NCBI GenBank assembly: GCA_028023455.1
Contig: JAQFVV010000257.1
Coordinates: 500,001-564,000, forward strand
DNA: 64,000 nucleotides
DNA from: Epiperipatus broadwayi
Taxonomy: Eukaryota; Onychophora; Udeonychophora; Euonychophora; Peripatidae
Reading direction: 5' to 3'
In this document: piece after piece, positions 23,089-34,200 of the stretch
Numbering within the stretch: the stretch's first letter is position 1
How the letters are laid out: each line of letters starts with the position of its first letter
Notes under the pieces: generated by a model
Told to the model about the DNA's origin: nothing
Database searches by the model: none
Seen by the model: the letters and a program-made list of their open reading frames with translations, nothing else
Made by a program: the position numbers and the translations under genes

Positions 23089-24982
23089 ATGTAGTTAGAA
23101 AAAAAATGGAGATAAGTAAAAATAGTGTTGTTTATATATCATCTCATGATACGGTTATCAGATCTATACCTTATCACATGAGGTGCTTACCGGTTCTTGA
23201 AATTGATATAAATCTATATCTATTTACATCTAAGTGACTTTTACCAATGACAAACTGACAAAGCACATTACTTCTACAAATTGATAATAAATTGCATATT
23301 ATCTTAAGATTAGTTGAAAGAATAATTGTCTAAAATAAAGAATAGTAATATTTCAATTAATAAAAAATTAATAAATCTTATTTTTTTTTTCACCAAAGCA
23401 AGTAAACCCATGTGTTTCATTTCTCACATGTCATTATGAAGAAAAAGATGCAAATAATAAAAAGATAGAGATAATCAAAATTTGGAATTGCTTACATGGG
23501 GGATGACATGATTTGAAAATGACTATAAAAGACAAATTTTGATCCAAAATCTCTGGTCTTGAGTAGCTAAATTTTTTCTTTTTTGTAAGAGACATTTAAT
23601 TTTGCAACAATCTTTTTAAATATTATATCTTTAAAATTGTTTTACTTTGATATCACAACTAGTGAGAACCAAATGGTTAACTTTTTAAGAGAACGTGAAC
23701 TTCTCTATGATGAAGACAGTAAGAAGCCATGCATAAAGTGTGAGGAGCACATGGCCAAAAAGCAGGGGAAGACCTGCAAGGGTGAGTGGGTTCCCACTAT
23801 GACCTTCTCTAGGTGACATACAACCCACTCTATTTGTGCAGGAAATCCATTTTTCCATTACACGAATGCTAGTGGTGATATTGCAAGTTGATTGAGCTTA
23901 TGCTAAATTATGGAACTTTTTTAAAAATGGATTTGCTGACCAGAACAGTGACTAAGATGTCTAGCAAATCTTTGGCAATAGTGGATGACTGGTTTAATTT
24001 TTGTAGGGAAATGTGTTCTCAAGCTGTATCTGTTAGGATGGGGAGACAGTTGATAGGGAGAGAACAAGAACCTACTCAAATAGATGAAGTGAAGTTTTCT
24101 GGTTGATGAAAATATAATAGAGGAAGACTGCTAAGTGGCAATCATCCATGTATGAGAAAATATAAAACAGTAACCTCAATTAATAAAAAAGAATTACTGG
24201 GCCCAAATTGATGGACTCTGGATGTTTAGATTAAAAAATGGTTTCGATTGTTGTTGATTCCAATTATTGAAAAGGAATGCACAGCTGGCTTTGTCATTCA
24301 CGCAGACAACAGGCCAGCCTTTGCAAACCTCAATGATAATGGATTTTAACATTTCTCCATCAACCACCCATGAAACTACATAAATCCAGTGATGGGTACT
24401 CATACCCTGTCAATTGAGAGATCATGGCTTAAAACCAAAGTTAAAATATTGAAAATGATGACAGGCACACCACAGGATTTACTACAATCCCATTTGGATT
24501 CAATTTGTTGCTGGATGGATAAAAAATATAAATGAGAGAACTTTATTTATTAAATTTCTCAAAGATGCTAATGAAACTTACTGACAGTGAAAGGGTTAGT
24601 GTTTATCTTATTTAAAATCAATATCTCTTTTACATTTGAAATAATCAACAAATTTTTACTTATTTAAGTTACTATTTTTACTTTTTGGTGTATGTATTTT
24701 GACATGGACCTACCCTAGCAATATTCTTCTTGATAATTAAAACTACTTCAATACTTAGTATTTTAAAATATTAAAATCTGTAACTATTTTCTTTAAACAT
24801 ATTTCTGTGTTCATTTGTTGATGGTAGAAGTCATTTGGGTGAATAGATATAGATTTGTATTGATTTTATAAGCCCATAAGGACCTTATGTAATCAAATGT
24901 AGATCCAATAACCACACCAGGAGATGGATGAAATGTGAACAATGCCATTTTTATTTATCTCCATTTTTTTTTCTAACTACAT
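23089..24982 (+). mobile_element. Merlin (IS1016-like) DNA transposon fossil with long TIRs
   Basis: Left (23,089-23,264) and right (24,803-24,982) ends are reverse complements over about 180 bp. Both begin ATGTAGTTAG followed by an A-run and TGGAGATAA, and share an inner AATCTATATCTATT block. Between them lies a broken transposase of the IS1016/ISXO2 type, the hallmark of Merlin elements. No matching 8-9 bp target duplication was found at the ends I chose, so the true termini may be a few bases away or the duplication has decayed. The element is about 1.9 kb and inactive. Confidence 0.8.
23673..24535 (+). pseudogene. Merlin-type DDE transposase, degenerate
   Basis: Three frames together carry the landmarks of ISXO2-like (DDE_Tnp_IS1595) transposases in order. 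First, a Cys-rich N-terminus from the ATG at 23,673. Next, VDDWFNFCREMC and TQIDEVKFSG, with the first catalytic Asp, then KYNRGRLLSGNHP. After that, PIIEKEC and VIHADNRPA with the second Asp, and FANLNDNGF. Last, NPVMGTHTLSIERSWLKTK with the catalytic Glu, then DLLQSHLDSICCWMDKKYK and a stop. Several in-frame stops and at least two frameshifts break it. The family cuts and pastes its own DNA; this copy cannot make the enzyme. It sits centrally between the long TIRs. Confidence 0.85.
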
Positions 24983-25059
24983 GCATGCAAGCAACCTCAG
25001 ATTTTTTCTGGTAAAAGTTTTTTTTATAAATTGTAAAATTAACATGCCTTATTTTATAT

Positions 25060-25930
25060 GGTTATGGCATATATTGTAATATAATTCGTATTTAATAAGC
25101 TTTTAGTTTTTTGAATTTGTAAAGTTGGTATGATCAATTTTACATTATTTCTAAATTTATTGGGGATATATATTGTAATATAATTTAATAAACTTTTAGT
25201 TTTTGGAAATCATAAGTTTAATATGATCAATTTTGCATTATGTCTACATATGCTTGTTGTATTTAATTAAAAATGTGGATTTATTAAGTTAATAATGTAT
25301 AAGATAGGAAACCATATTTAATGACTCCAGAAAAACAAAAAAAGAAGTAAAGATTAATTTTAGAAATGTTATTTTAAGTAGAAAGAAATGAAAGTAGATT
25401 GCTTAAAGATAAAGTAAGAGCAAATGTGTAAAACTGATTAAGTGAAATGATAAAGAAAATTGCTTAATACAATGGACATCAGCGAATCAAAGAATTAATT
25501 GCCGTAAAAGGAAAGATAACTGTGCAAATAAAAATGTTTTGGAAATAATTTATATTTAATAAGCTTTTAGTTTTTCGAAATTATAAGGTATGTATGATCA
25601 ATTTTACATTTTTTCTACATGTGCTTGTTGTATTTGGTTAAAAATATGAATTTTTGAAGTTTAAAAATGTATAAGATAGAAAGCTATATTTAACAAATCC
25701 AGAAAAACAAAAGAGACAAAGTTTGCTTAGTCTTAGACATATTATTTTAAATAGAGAGCAACAAAAGTAGATTGCTTAAAGATAAAGTAAATGTGAAATG
25801 TTAATTAAACTAGCAAACATATGTTACATTATAATATTTATGAAAAAGATAACATTGTATATCTAAAGAGAAAATATGTAAAGCTTATTAAATGAAATGA
25901 TAAAGAAAAATTGCTTAATACAATGGAGAG
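25060..25930. repeat. Diverged tandem repeat, period about 370 bp
   Basis: AATAA(G/A)CTTTTAGTTTTT recurs at about 25,093, 25,186 and 25,557, and the long tract ending AATTGCTTAATACAATGG recurs near 25,470 and 25,925. Copies differ at many positions. No coding potential or hammerhead core was seen. The interval 24,983-27,060 otherwise holds no gene. Confidence 0.75.
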
Positions 25931-27073
25931 TGAAAGAACTAGATTTAGAAAGAATATTGACTGAATTAGAATATAGTTAATGATGAATATTAATGAGAAT
26001 GGAAAATACTAATCAGCAGAAGAGATTTTATTGATCTTGTTATGTAAATACTTAAAATGTTAAACCATGTTGTTTAACTATATCAAGGGCCTAGATGCCA
26101 TACTGAATTTTAAAAAAAAAAACAGACTTGACACATAATTTTCACAATAACCTCAGTTTTTATAAAGTTAGAGAAAAATGCTCTATATTGACAGAAAATT
26201 GGAAAACTAAGGAAAACAATAAGGCTAAGACAAATAGTGATTACCATTCATAAAGTAAGGAAAGAAAAATATATTTCAACTTCCAAAATAATTTATTATT
26301 TTATCGTTTGTTCATAATTTCTAATTTATCATTAATTAAGTTTAAATTACATCTTCTTAATAATCTCTTTGTATTCTTTACAAAATTCTCATTCAAATTA
26401 TATATAATATTTTTTACCTGAGATAATTCATAGCTTCAGAATCTCCAAAAATAGTTGCATAAGAATTCTTCATTTTTATCTTGTACCCCAAAAGTTAACA
26501 AATCTCAAGACATCTATAAGAAAAAAATTCATCCTAATAAAAGATACAAAATAAATCACTTCCAGAAGGTGAATATATATATTTGTCATCATAGCAATTG
26601 GCTTATTATCTATCCAAAACTAGAAATTGAAGGCTATATCAATGATAAAATTGAGTTTTATCTCTTCATTTTTTATTTTTTGTGTACACCAGTGATATTT
26701 ATATTGTTTGTGCATGCCAGTGATGCTGTCTTGTTATATTTATTGTCCCACAGAGATATTATTTATTTGCATATATCTTATTTGCTAGCTATAGACTTGA
26801 AAATAATGTGGTGCAAAATATAACAATACTACTGACTCCACAGCATGAGTACCACAACATATTAAGAATCAGGAAATGATTCTTTGCCTGCATACAATTC
26901 CATATAGGCTATCACCACACATACCACTTGAAAACTTTATTGGCTTGAAAAGATTATATTTTTACACGGTACTATGACCAATAAACTTTGTGATTCCTTT
27001 ATCAACTGCAAGCTTTCTGCACATCTGATAATCAGTCTTAAAATTTACACTGTACTGCTCTATAATACCTTCA

Positions 27074-27095
27074 TTATATATATATATATATATAT
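27074..27095. repeat. (TA)n tract at left edge of the hammerhead array
   Basis: A TA run directly abuts the first base of the inverted copy of the 424-bp repeat. A matching (AT)n run closes the right edge at 29,491-29,507. Confidence 0.95.
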
Positions 27096-27257
27096 TAATA
27101 GTAACAAGTCAGATGTCACATGACTTATATATAGCTTGCACTTACAAATATGTAAAATTAAGAGCGTGCTAATAGCTCTAAACAAGCTTTTTTTTTTTTT
27201 TATTTATGATAAATGCTACTACAAGAGAAGGCATTCAAATCATTTTTATTTTAAATG

Positions 27258-27313
27258 GTCCCCATCCCCAGACCGGTTTCGACCTATGGGTCTCTTCAGT
27301 GAGGAGTTGGGAC
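27258..27313 (-). ncRNA. Type I hammerhead ribozyme, inverted copy
   Basis: This is the 56-nt motif on the minus strand in the inverted leader of the array. Stem I has distal GUCCC/GGGAC and proximal CCUCA/UGGGG pairs. The core CUGAAGA, stem II GACC-CAUA-GGUC, GAAA and tiny stem III ACCGGU are intact. Predicted cleavage follows the GUC whose C is at plus-strand 27,271. Confidence 0.85.
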
Positions 27314-27648
27314 ATTAGATCTAAAAAACCAACTCAAGCAAAGCATTTATCTAAAAGATAATTGTTAGAAGAAGATCTGAAACTTTTAGACATCTACATG
27401 TCTTTAAAGTCAACTCTCCAACTGAAAAAATCATATGGGACTGAACTTAATTCAGATACTCCATATATTAGTAGGCTTAGCTCTTTAATTTAGCTAAAGC
27501 CACAACAGCAAAATAATAATAGTAATAGTAACAAGTCAGATGTCACATGACTTATATATAGCTTGCACTTACAAATATATAAAATTAAGAGCGTGCTAAT
27601 AGCTCTAAACAAGCTTTTTTTTTTTTTTTATTTATGATAAATGCTACT

Positions 27649-27687
27649 CCTCACTGAAGAGACCCATAGGTTGAAACCGGTCTGGGG
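27649..27687 (+). ncRNA. Truncated hammerhead at the inversion junction
   Basis: The core CUGAAGA, GACC-CAUA-GGUU, GAAA, ACCGGUC is present, with one G-U pair at the base of stem II. The inversion breakpoint at 27,646/27,647 removes the distal GUCCC strand of stem I, and the downstream ATGGGG is also missing, so only the proximal stem I (CCUCA/UGGGG) can form. Predicted cleavage is after 27,682. Confidence 0.75.
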
Positions 27688-28061
27688 ACCATTTAAAATA
27701 AAAATGATTTGAATGCCTTCTCTTGTAGTAGCATTTATCATAAATAAAAAAAAAAAAAAAGCTTGTTTAGAGCTATTAGCACGCTCTTAATTTTACATAT
27801 TTGTAAGTGCAAGCTATATATAAGTCATGTGACATCTGACTTGTTACTATTACTATTATTATTTTGCTGTTGTGGCTTTAGCTAAATTAAAGAGCTAAGT
27901 CTACTAATATATGGAGTATCTGAATTAAGTTCAGTCCCATATGATTTTTTCAGTTGGAGAGTTGACTTTAAAGACATGTAGATGTCTAAAAGTTTCAGAT
28001 CTTCTTCTAACAATTATCTTTTAGATAAATGCTTTGCTTGAGTTTGTTTTTTAGATCTAAT

Positions 28062-28117
28062 GTCCCAACTCCTCACTGAAGAGACCCATAGGTCGAAACC
28101 GGTCTGGGGATGGGGAC
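28062..28117 (+). ncRNA. Type I hammerhead ribozyme, array copy 2
   Basis: A complete motif. Stem I is GUCCC/GGGAC plus CCUCA/UGGGG around an internal loop (AACU opposite AUG) that could contact the CAUA loop of stem II. The three catalytic boxes CUGAAGA, GAA(A) and GUC are unchanged. Stem III is only the self-complementary ACCGGU with no loop, which in related ribozymes favours action as a dimer. Predicted cleavage follows 28,104. Confidence 0.9.
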
Positions 28118-28483
28118 CATTTAAAATAAAAATGATTTGAATGCCTTCTCTTGTAGTAGCATTTATCATAAATAAAAAAAAAAAAAAAGCTTGTTTAGAG
28201 CTATTAGCACGCTCTTAATTTTACATATTTGTAAGTGCAAGCTATATATAAGTCATGTGACATCTGACTTGTTACTATTATTATTTTGCTGTTGTGGCTT
28301 TAGCTAAATTAAAGAGCTAAGCCTACTAATATATGGAGTATCTGAATTAAGTTCAGTCCCATATGATTTTTTCAGTTGGAGAGCTGACTTTAAAGACATG
28401 TAGATGTCTAAAAGTTTCAGATCTTCTTCTAACAATTATCTTTTAGATAAATGCTTTGCTTGAGTTTGTTTTTTAGATCTAAT

Positions 28484-28539
28484 GTCCCAACTCCTCACTG
28501 AAGAGACCCATAGGTCGAAACCGGTCTGGGGATGGGGAC
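28484..28539 (+). ncRNA. Type I hammerhead ribozyme, array copy 3
   Basis: Identical in every core and stem position to the motif at 28,062. Predicted cleavage follows 28,526, exactly 422 nt after the previous site. Confidence 0.9.
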
Positions 28540-28907
28540 CATTTAAAATAAAAATGATTTGAATGCCTTCTCTTGTAGTAGCATTTATCATAAATAAAAA
28601 AAAAAAGCTTGTTTAGAGCTATTAGCACGCTCTTAATTTTACATATTTGTAAGTGCAAGCTATATATAAGTCATGTGACATCTGACTTGTTACTATTACT
28701 ATTATTATTTTGCTGTTGTGGCTTTAGCTAAATTAAAGAGCTAAGCCTACTAATATATGGAGTATCTGAATTAAGTTCAGTCCCATATGATTTTTTCAGT
28801 TGGAGAGTTGACTTTAAAGACATGTAGATGTCTAAAAGTTTCAGATCTTCTTCTAACAATTATCTTTTAGATAAATGCTTTGCTTGAGTTTGTTTTTTAG
28901 ATCTAAT

Positions 28908-28963
28908 GTCCCAACTCCTCACTGAAGAGACCCATAGGTCGAAACCGGTCTGGGGATGGGGAC
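28908..28963 (+). ncRNA. Type I hammerhead ribozyme, array copy 4
   Basis: Identical core and stems. Predicted cleavage follows 28,950, 424 nt after copy 3. Confidence 0.9.
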
Positions 28964-29335
28964 CATTTAAAATAAAAATGATTTGAATGCCTTCTCTTGT
29001 AGTAGCATTTATCATAAATAAAAAAAAAAAAAAAGCTTGTTTAGAGCTATTAGCACGCTCTTAATTTTACATATTTGTAAGTGCAAGCTATATATAAGTC
29101 ATGTGACATCTGACTTGTTACTATTACTATTATTATTTTGCTGTTGTGGCTTTAGCTAAATTAAAGAGCTAAGCCTACTAATATATGGAGTATCTGAATT
29201 AAGTTCAGTCCCATATGATTTTTTCAGTTGGAGAGTTGACTTTAAAGACATGTAGATGTCTAAAAGTTTCAGATCTTCTTCTAACAATTATCTTTTAGAT
29301 AAATGCTTTGCTTGAGTTTGTTTTTTAGATCTAAT

Positions 29336-29391
29336 GTCCCAACTCCTCACTGAAGAGACCCATAGGTCGAAACCGGTCTGGGGATGGGGAC
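29336..29391 (+). ncRNA. Type I hammerhead ribozyme, array copy 5
   Basis: Identical core and stems. Predicted cleavage follows 29,378, 428 nt after copy 4. The unit after it is cut short at 29,490 by the (AT)n tract. Confidence 0.9.
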
Positions 29392-29518
29392 CATTTAAAA
29401 TAAAAATGATTTGAATGCCTTCTCTTGTAGTAGCATTTATCATAAATAAAAAAAAAACTTGTTTAGAGCTATTAGCACGCTCTTAATTTTATATATATAT
29501 ATATATAAATTATTACTT

Positions 29519-30030
29519 GTTATACAAACCCAGTCATGAAAGTGCAAACACACACATACTAATACAAATATAAACACTCTAATAAATTATTAAACTTTTT
29601 GAGAATCATTATTTTTATAAAATAAGGTCTCAAACTTGGATCAGAGTGCCAGAATTACATTGTACATAAACTACTATGTTATATTTGAATATAAGAATAA
29701 TTTATATACTGAACACAGTGATACAAATGCAAGCACATTAATAAACACATTAATAAATTATAATTTATCATATAATAAGAAAATTTAAAATAATATTTTG
29801 CAAATAATAGAAACATTTAAAATACTAAGATAAAAAATTAAAATTGAATACTTAGAAGCTCCAAAATTACATTGTACATAAACCATTACATTATATTTGA
29901 ATAGAAGTATAATTTATATACTACACACACTAATACCAATGCAAACACATTAATAAATTATAATTTATCAAATAATATTATGCAAATAATAAAATTTAAA
30001 ATACTATGAAAAAAAAAGAATACTTACAAT
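29519..30030. repeat. Diverged tandem repeat, period about 222 bp
   Basis: AATTACATTGTACATAAAC and TTATATTTGAAT recur at about 29,653 and 29,875, and a partial earlier copy (ACTAATACAAATATAAACAC) lies near 29,558. It begins just beyond the (AT)n edge of the hammerhead array but shares no sequence with it. No gene is present from here to 31,095. Confidence 0.7.
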
Positions 30031-30517
30031 ATTACATTTTTATTGGGATGACAGCTTTGAATCATCGAGGTATATTTAATCCATTTTCCTACAGAGTCTT
30101 TCTAGTAAAAAAAATGTGTCTTTGTCTTCTTTGTACAATCTAGTAAATTGAACAGAAAAGAAAAAAAAAAAAATGAACCTATTAATAAAAATATTAATAA
30201 AAAAATCTAAATTTTGTCTGATTTGAACAAGTGATAAAGCAGTTTAAAAAGCAATTCAAACAGCAGAGAATTTTGGGATTTTTGTAAGCATTATGCTTAT
30301 AGTTTTTCTGGAATTTAAAAAAGAAAACAAAATTTCAACGAATCAGCTGCCACTAGTGGATATCATGCTACTGCTACTAAAGCTATTAAAGTTTAATAAC
30401 GGTTAATTCATTATTGCAATCATTAATTTTTTTTGACTTGTTTTTTCTTTTTTTAAATTTATTAGTATTCATATAAATTTATTTTAGAATACACAAATAG
30501 TGATTGGGCATATAATC

Positions 30518-30765
30518 AAGCATAATTGTATAAAGTATGTCTCTAATTTTTTAATTATTGATGTTAATTGTGATTTTGTAATGAATCCTGAGATAATCTA
30601 GCACAGTTGTGCAAAATTTGTGCTTTAATTTTAGAATTATTGATGTAAATTTTGACTTTGTATGTTTTAGTCACATGATTTCATCAAGTATAATTGTACA
30701 AAATTTTTGCTTTAATTTTTTAATTGTTAATGTAAATTGTGATTTTGTAATGAATGGCCATATTG
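30518..30765. repeat. Three-copy tandem repeat, period about 84 bp
   Basis: Units start near 30,518, 30,600 and 30,686. Each reads A(A)G(C/T)A-AATTGT-AAA-T followed by TTTAATT-TT-AATTATTGATGT and TGATTTTGTA-like sequence. Divergence is moderate. The short open frame spanning it is a by-product. Confidence 0.7.
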
Positions 30766-31095
30766 CAGCCACACGTGGATTAATTGATGTTATTTACTGC
30801 TTGGTTATGACAGCTAGGGTTTGGGGTGGTTCTTAGAATTCAAAATAACCATGAGCACACATTAAATCAGTACCTAAAATTTAATCTGTTGTAATAATAA
30901 AATTTTAGGTATTGAAATAAAAGTAATTAATTGGAAATATTAAGAATTTAATTAGTGGTTTAAAAATACTAGATTATCTGGAGTTATCTTTAATAATGCT
31001 GATTCTAGATGTTTCCAGGAAAACAGGTGGGTGAACAAGAGAATTGGAGAGATATTCTATTCACTCTGTTCTTCAATTCCTGCATGAATGTAGAT

Positions 31096-31243
31096 CAGGG
31101 GTCCCCAACCCTATACCCGCGGGCACCGGGCACCATTGAAAAAATAAATGATGCCCGGCATCTGGTTGAAAAAATAAATGGTACTCGCCACCTGGCCGGT
31201 ATTATAGAATGTGCTCTTAAGTGCAAAAAGGTTGGGGACCCTG
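31096..31243. mobile_element. hAT-superfamily MITE with intact target duplication
   Basis: The element begins CAGGGGTCCCCAACC and ends GGTTGGGGACCCTG, terminal inverted repeats that differ by one G and are typical of hAT (Charlie-like) elements. It is flanked by a perfect 8-bp duplication, ATGTAGAT, at 31,088-31,095 and 31,244-31,251. The 148-bp interior is non-coding, so it was moved by an enzyme from elsewhere. The (ATT) run just after it is unrelated. Confidence 0.95.
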
Positions 31244-31251
31244 ATGTAGAT

Positions 31252-34200
31252 TATTATTATTATTATTCTATACTGTTCATGATCAAAAGTTCTAATTATT
31301 TTGTCTCTCATCACTATAAAATTTTCCAAAGAAGAATCTATGATGGTTACCCACAATTACCACGTGATACGTGACTCATTTAAAAGAAACCTTGCTATCT
31401 TCAGAAAAAATGAGGATCAAACAACTCCAGCATTTACATTGATAATATGTGTGACTAAGGCTACTACAATAATGTAATCACTTCTTTCATAATTCTAATT
31501 CCAATTCCCATCATGATATAAACTACTGACTTGAACGACATACTATTTTCACTGATTAACAATATGGACATTGAAACATCTTTCTGAATTACCCAAACAT
31601 TCAAAGTACATACTTCAAAATCCAAAGTCTGCTTCACAAAAGTCTTCCAGTAAATATCAGAACTTTATTTATCCAGTAATCTAGTCTTTAGCCAGTATAG
31701 TTTGAATTATTAACTTTAATGTAAAATCATATGTGTTAGATTTAAAATAAGTAATTTATAACATGTTTGGCTAATATAATATTTTGTACATTTTCCAATT
31801 TCTTCATGAATGACTATTTTGTTTTGTTATTATGATAGAGTTTGATCAAGGTAATTAATATATCTTAATTTAATTTAAATAATTCAGACCGTTGAATAAC
31901 AAAATATTATAATTTAATGTTTAAATTTTTATTTTAAATCAGTTTCATAAATCGTTGCTATTAGTGCAGACTTCAATTAAAAGCAAACAGAACTTTTATT
32001 AAATAAAATAATGAGAGAAATTCATAGATTAATATTTTCTTAGTAAAATTATTTCTTCAGAATGTTTAAAGTTTTTAGAGATATGTGTATACAATGAACA
32101 TTGAAGTATAAAAATCAGATGTGTGCAGGATATCATGGCCTATGTATAGTAAATCACTTTTGATTATGGATGTGTTTGCAATAAAATGGCCCATTGTAAG
32201 TCAGCTATATCTTTTTTGCATGGCTTGGGCTTGATCACACAGCACTGTCTTAGCAAACCAGATAAGTCTGTATAAGTTAGGAAAGATAATAGGAAGGTTA
32301 ACTACAATCTTATACAATATCACTATCTCTGAAGAATCATTGTTTTTTTTTATATAAATACATTGATAGAGGTGAGTTTGTTGGGATATTGTCCTAGACA
32401 AATATAACAGTCTGAATCAATTTTTCAATTAAATCTTATTTGATGGGACTCATCCATGAAGGAACATTACTTTCTTTCACTTAATTTATATTTTAAACTT
32501 TTTATATGATTATATAAACTCTGAAAGAAATGAATAAACAATATTATAATTATTTAAATTTACCTGCCATTTGTTGCTGATGTCTGTCTCAATTGCTTAA
32601 TAATTATATCCTCATGCTATGAGCTGAGTCAGTATCAGGAGTAATTATTAAATCAAAATGTCCAGATTATCATACATTCATTCACACAAAATAAATTTAC
32701 CAAACTGGGAGACTAGTTTGGTAGCACCATCAAGTAATTGGATACATCCAGATAATTAAATTGAAATAAAACAAACTAACTCCTTTTTAAAACTTGTTTT
32801 TTATATGACTATTACATGAAAAAAAAAAAAAATCCAACGTTTGGACTATTTTATATAGTCTTTTTCAAGGCACACTAGAATAAAATAATATATATATAAC
32901 AAATAACACATATTCCATAAAAATAAATAAATAAACAAAAAATTACAAAATATATTCATAACCAAAAATATACCTTATCTCACTCCCCTTTCCTATTACC
33001 AACAAACACAACTCAAAGAGAAACAATTTCCTTTTATTAAAAAAAAAAAATTATATATATCCTTTAAAACATTTAATTAAAAACCTATTATTTTCTTTTC
33101 TGTTTATCTTGTTTATTTTGAAAAGAAGAACTCTGTGCTTGATATATTAAATTATCCAGATAATTGTTTTATATTTTATGTTAAATTTGGCAAAGGCTAG
33201 ATAATTTGTCTAGATTTTGTAATGCATCTCTTTTAAATCCAGTCACAAAGAATGGTTGTTGTTTATTGCTGATAATGTAAATTATATATATTGTAATTAT
33301 TTATTTTATTCTTCACTGATTCTCTCATCATGTTCTTTGTGATATTTGGGGATGATGATCATTTGCCATGTTCTCATAGTACTTCAACTTCAGAACTCTT
33401 ACAATATATATATATATATATATCATGGAACACTCACCTCCAAATATGTTACTAAGACATGAGTGTTCTATGAAGTATTTAAATTTTTAAATGTTATATA
33501 ATTAATCAGGAGTAAAAATCACTTTCTTGTGATTAAAATTATTAATATATGTATATGTAGTATTTAAATTAATGGATATTTTATTTGTATTACACACACA
33601 CACGCACACACACATATATATTGCCTAACTGTTAATGTCTGTGAAATGAACCTGTCCATTCATAATAATCACAATGAATGCACATATGGAAAATGATGAG
33701 ATAAATATTTGAATATATGTGATGTGTGCTTAGTATAGATTGTTAAAAGCACAGCATATATGTCATATTGTTTTAAAATATCTTCCATGAAATAAGGAGT
33801 CATGCGGATAACATGATTAAATGTATTAACTTTCACATTATTTAAAATAGAGTTTATTTTGTTTTTGCATTTAACAGTCAGATGGTATCTGCAGCAGTTT
33901 ATTATTGCTATTTAATAAAACAGTCCACTGTAACAAATGATCTGGTAGCAGACATAACAAACAAAAAGTAGCAATGGATTTAAATGTATGTAGTTCATTT
34001 TTATTCTTTTAATTTAAGTTAACAATCAGTTCATCACACTTCTTAGTAGATTTATTATGGCAGTGATTGTTATCAGGCTAATATAAAAAATGTGCTAACA
34101 AAAATTATGAAATTTATTGAATCTAATTAAGCATGTTGAATATATATATATATTGAAAATTTTGCAAATTACTTCTATTATTTTGGATTTACTATCAAGT

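Larger units (their letters stand above)
27097..29490 (+). mobile_element. Retrozyme-like tandem array of about 424-bp hammerhead units
   Basis: The left part (27,097-27,646) is about 1.3 units on the minus strand; from 27,647 the orientation flips and about 4.3 direct units follow. Homologous points lie at 27,647, 28,069, 28,491, 28,915 and 29,343, giving periods of 422, 422, 424 and 428. Copies are nearly identical and differ mainly in an A-run and a short (CTA/TTA) stretch. Each full unit holds one complete type I hammerhead ribozyme and no open frame. Unit size, lack of coding, tandem order and a hammerhead with a tiny stem III match metazoan retrozymes, which are thought to move with Penelope-like enzymes. 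No such enzyme is encoded in the window. A plain satellite descended from such an element is the main alternative. Confidence 0.85.

Noticed and set aside
27647-29490. CRISPR array or ordinary satellite as explanation of the regular repeats
   Set aside because: Units of about 424 bp have no spacer-repeat pattern, the DNA is animal, and each unit carries a complete ribozyme, which a plain satellite would not explain.
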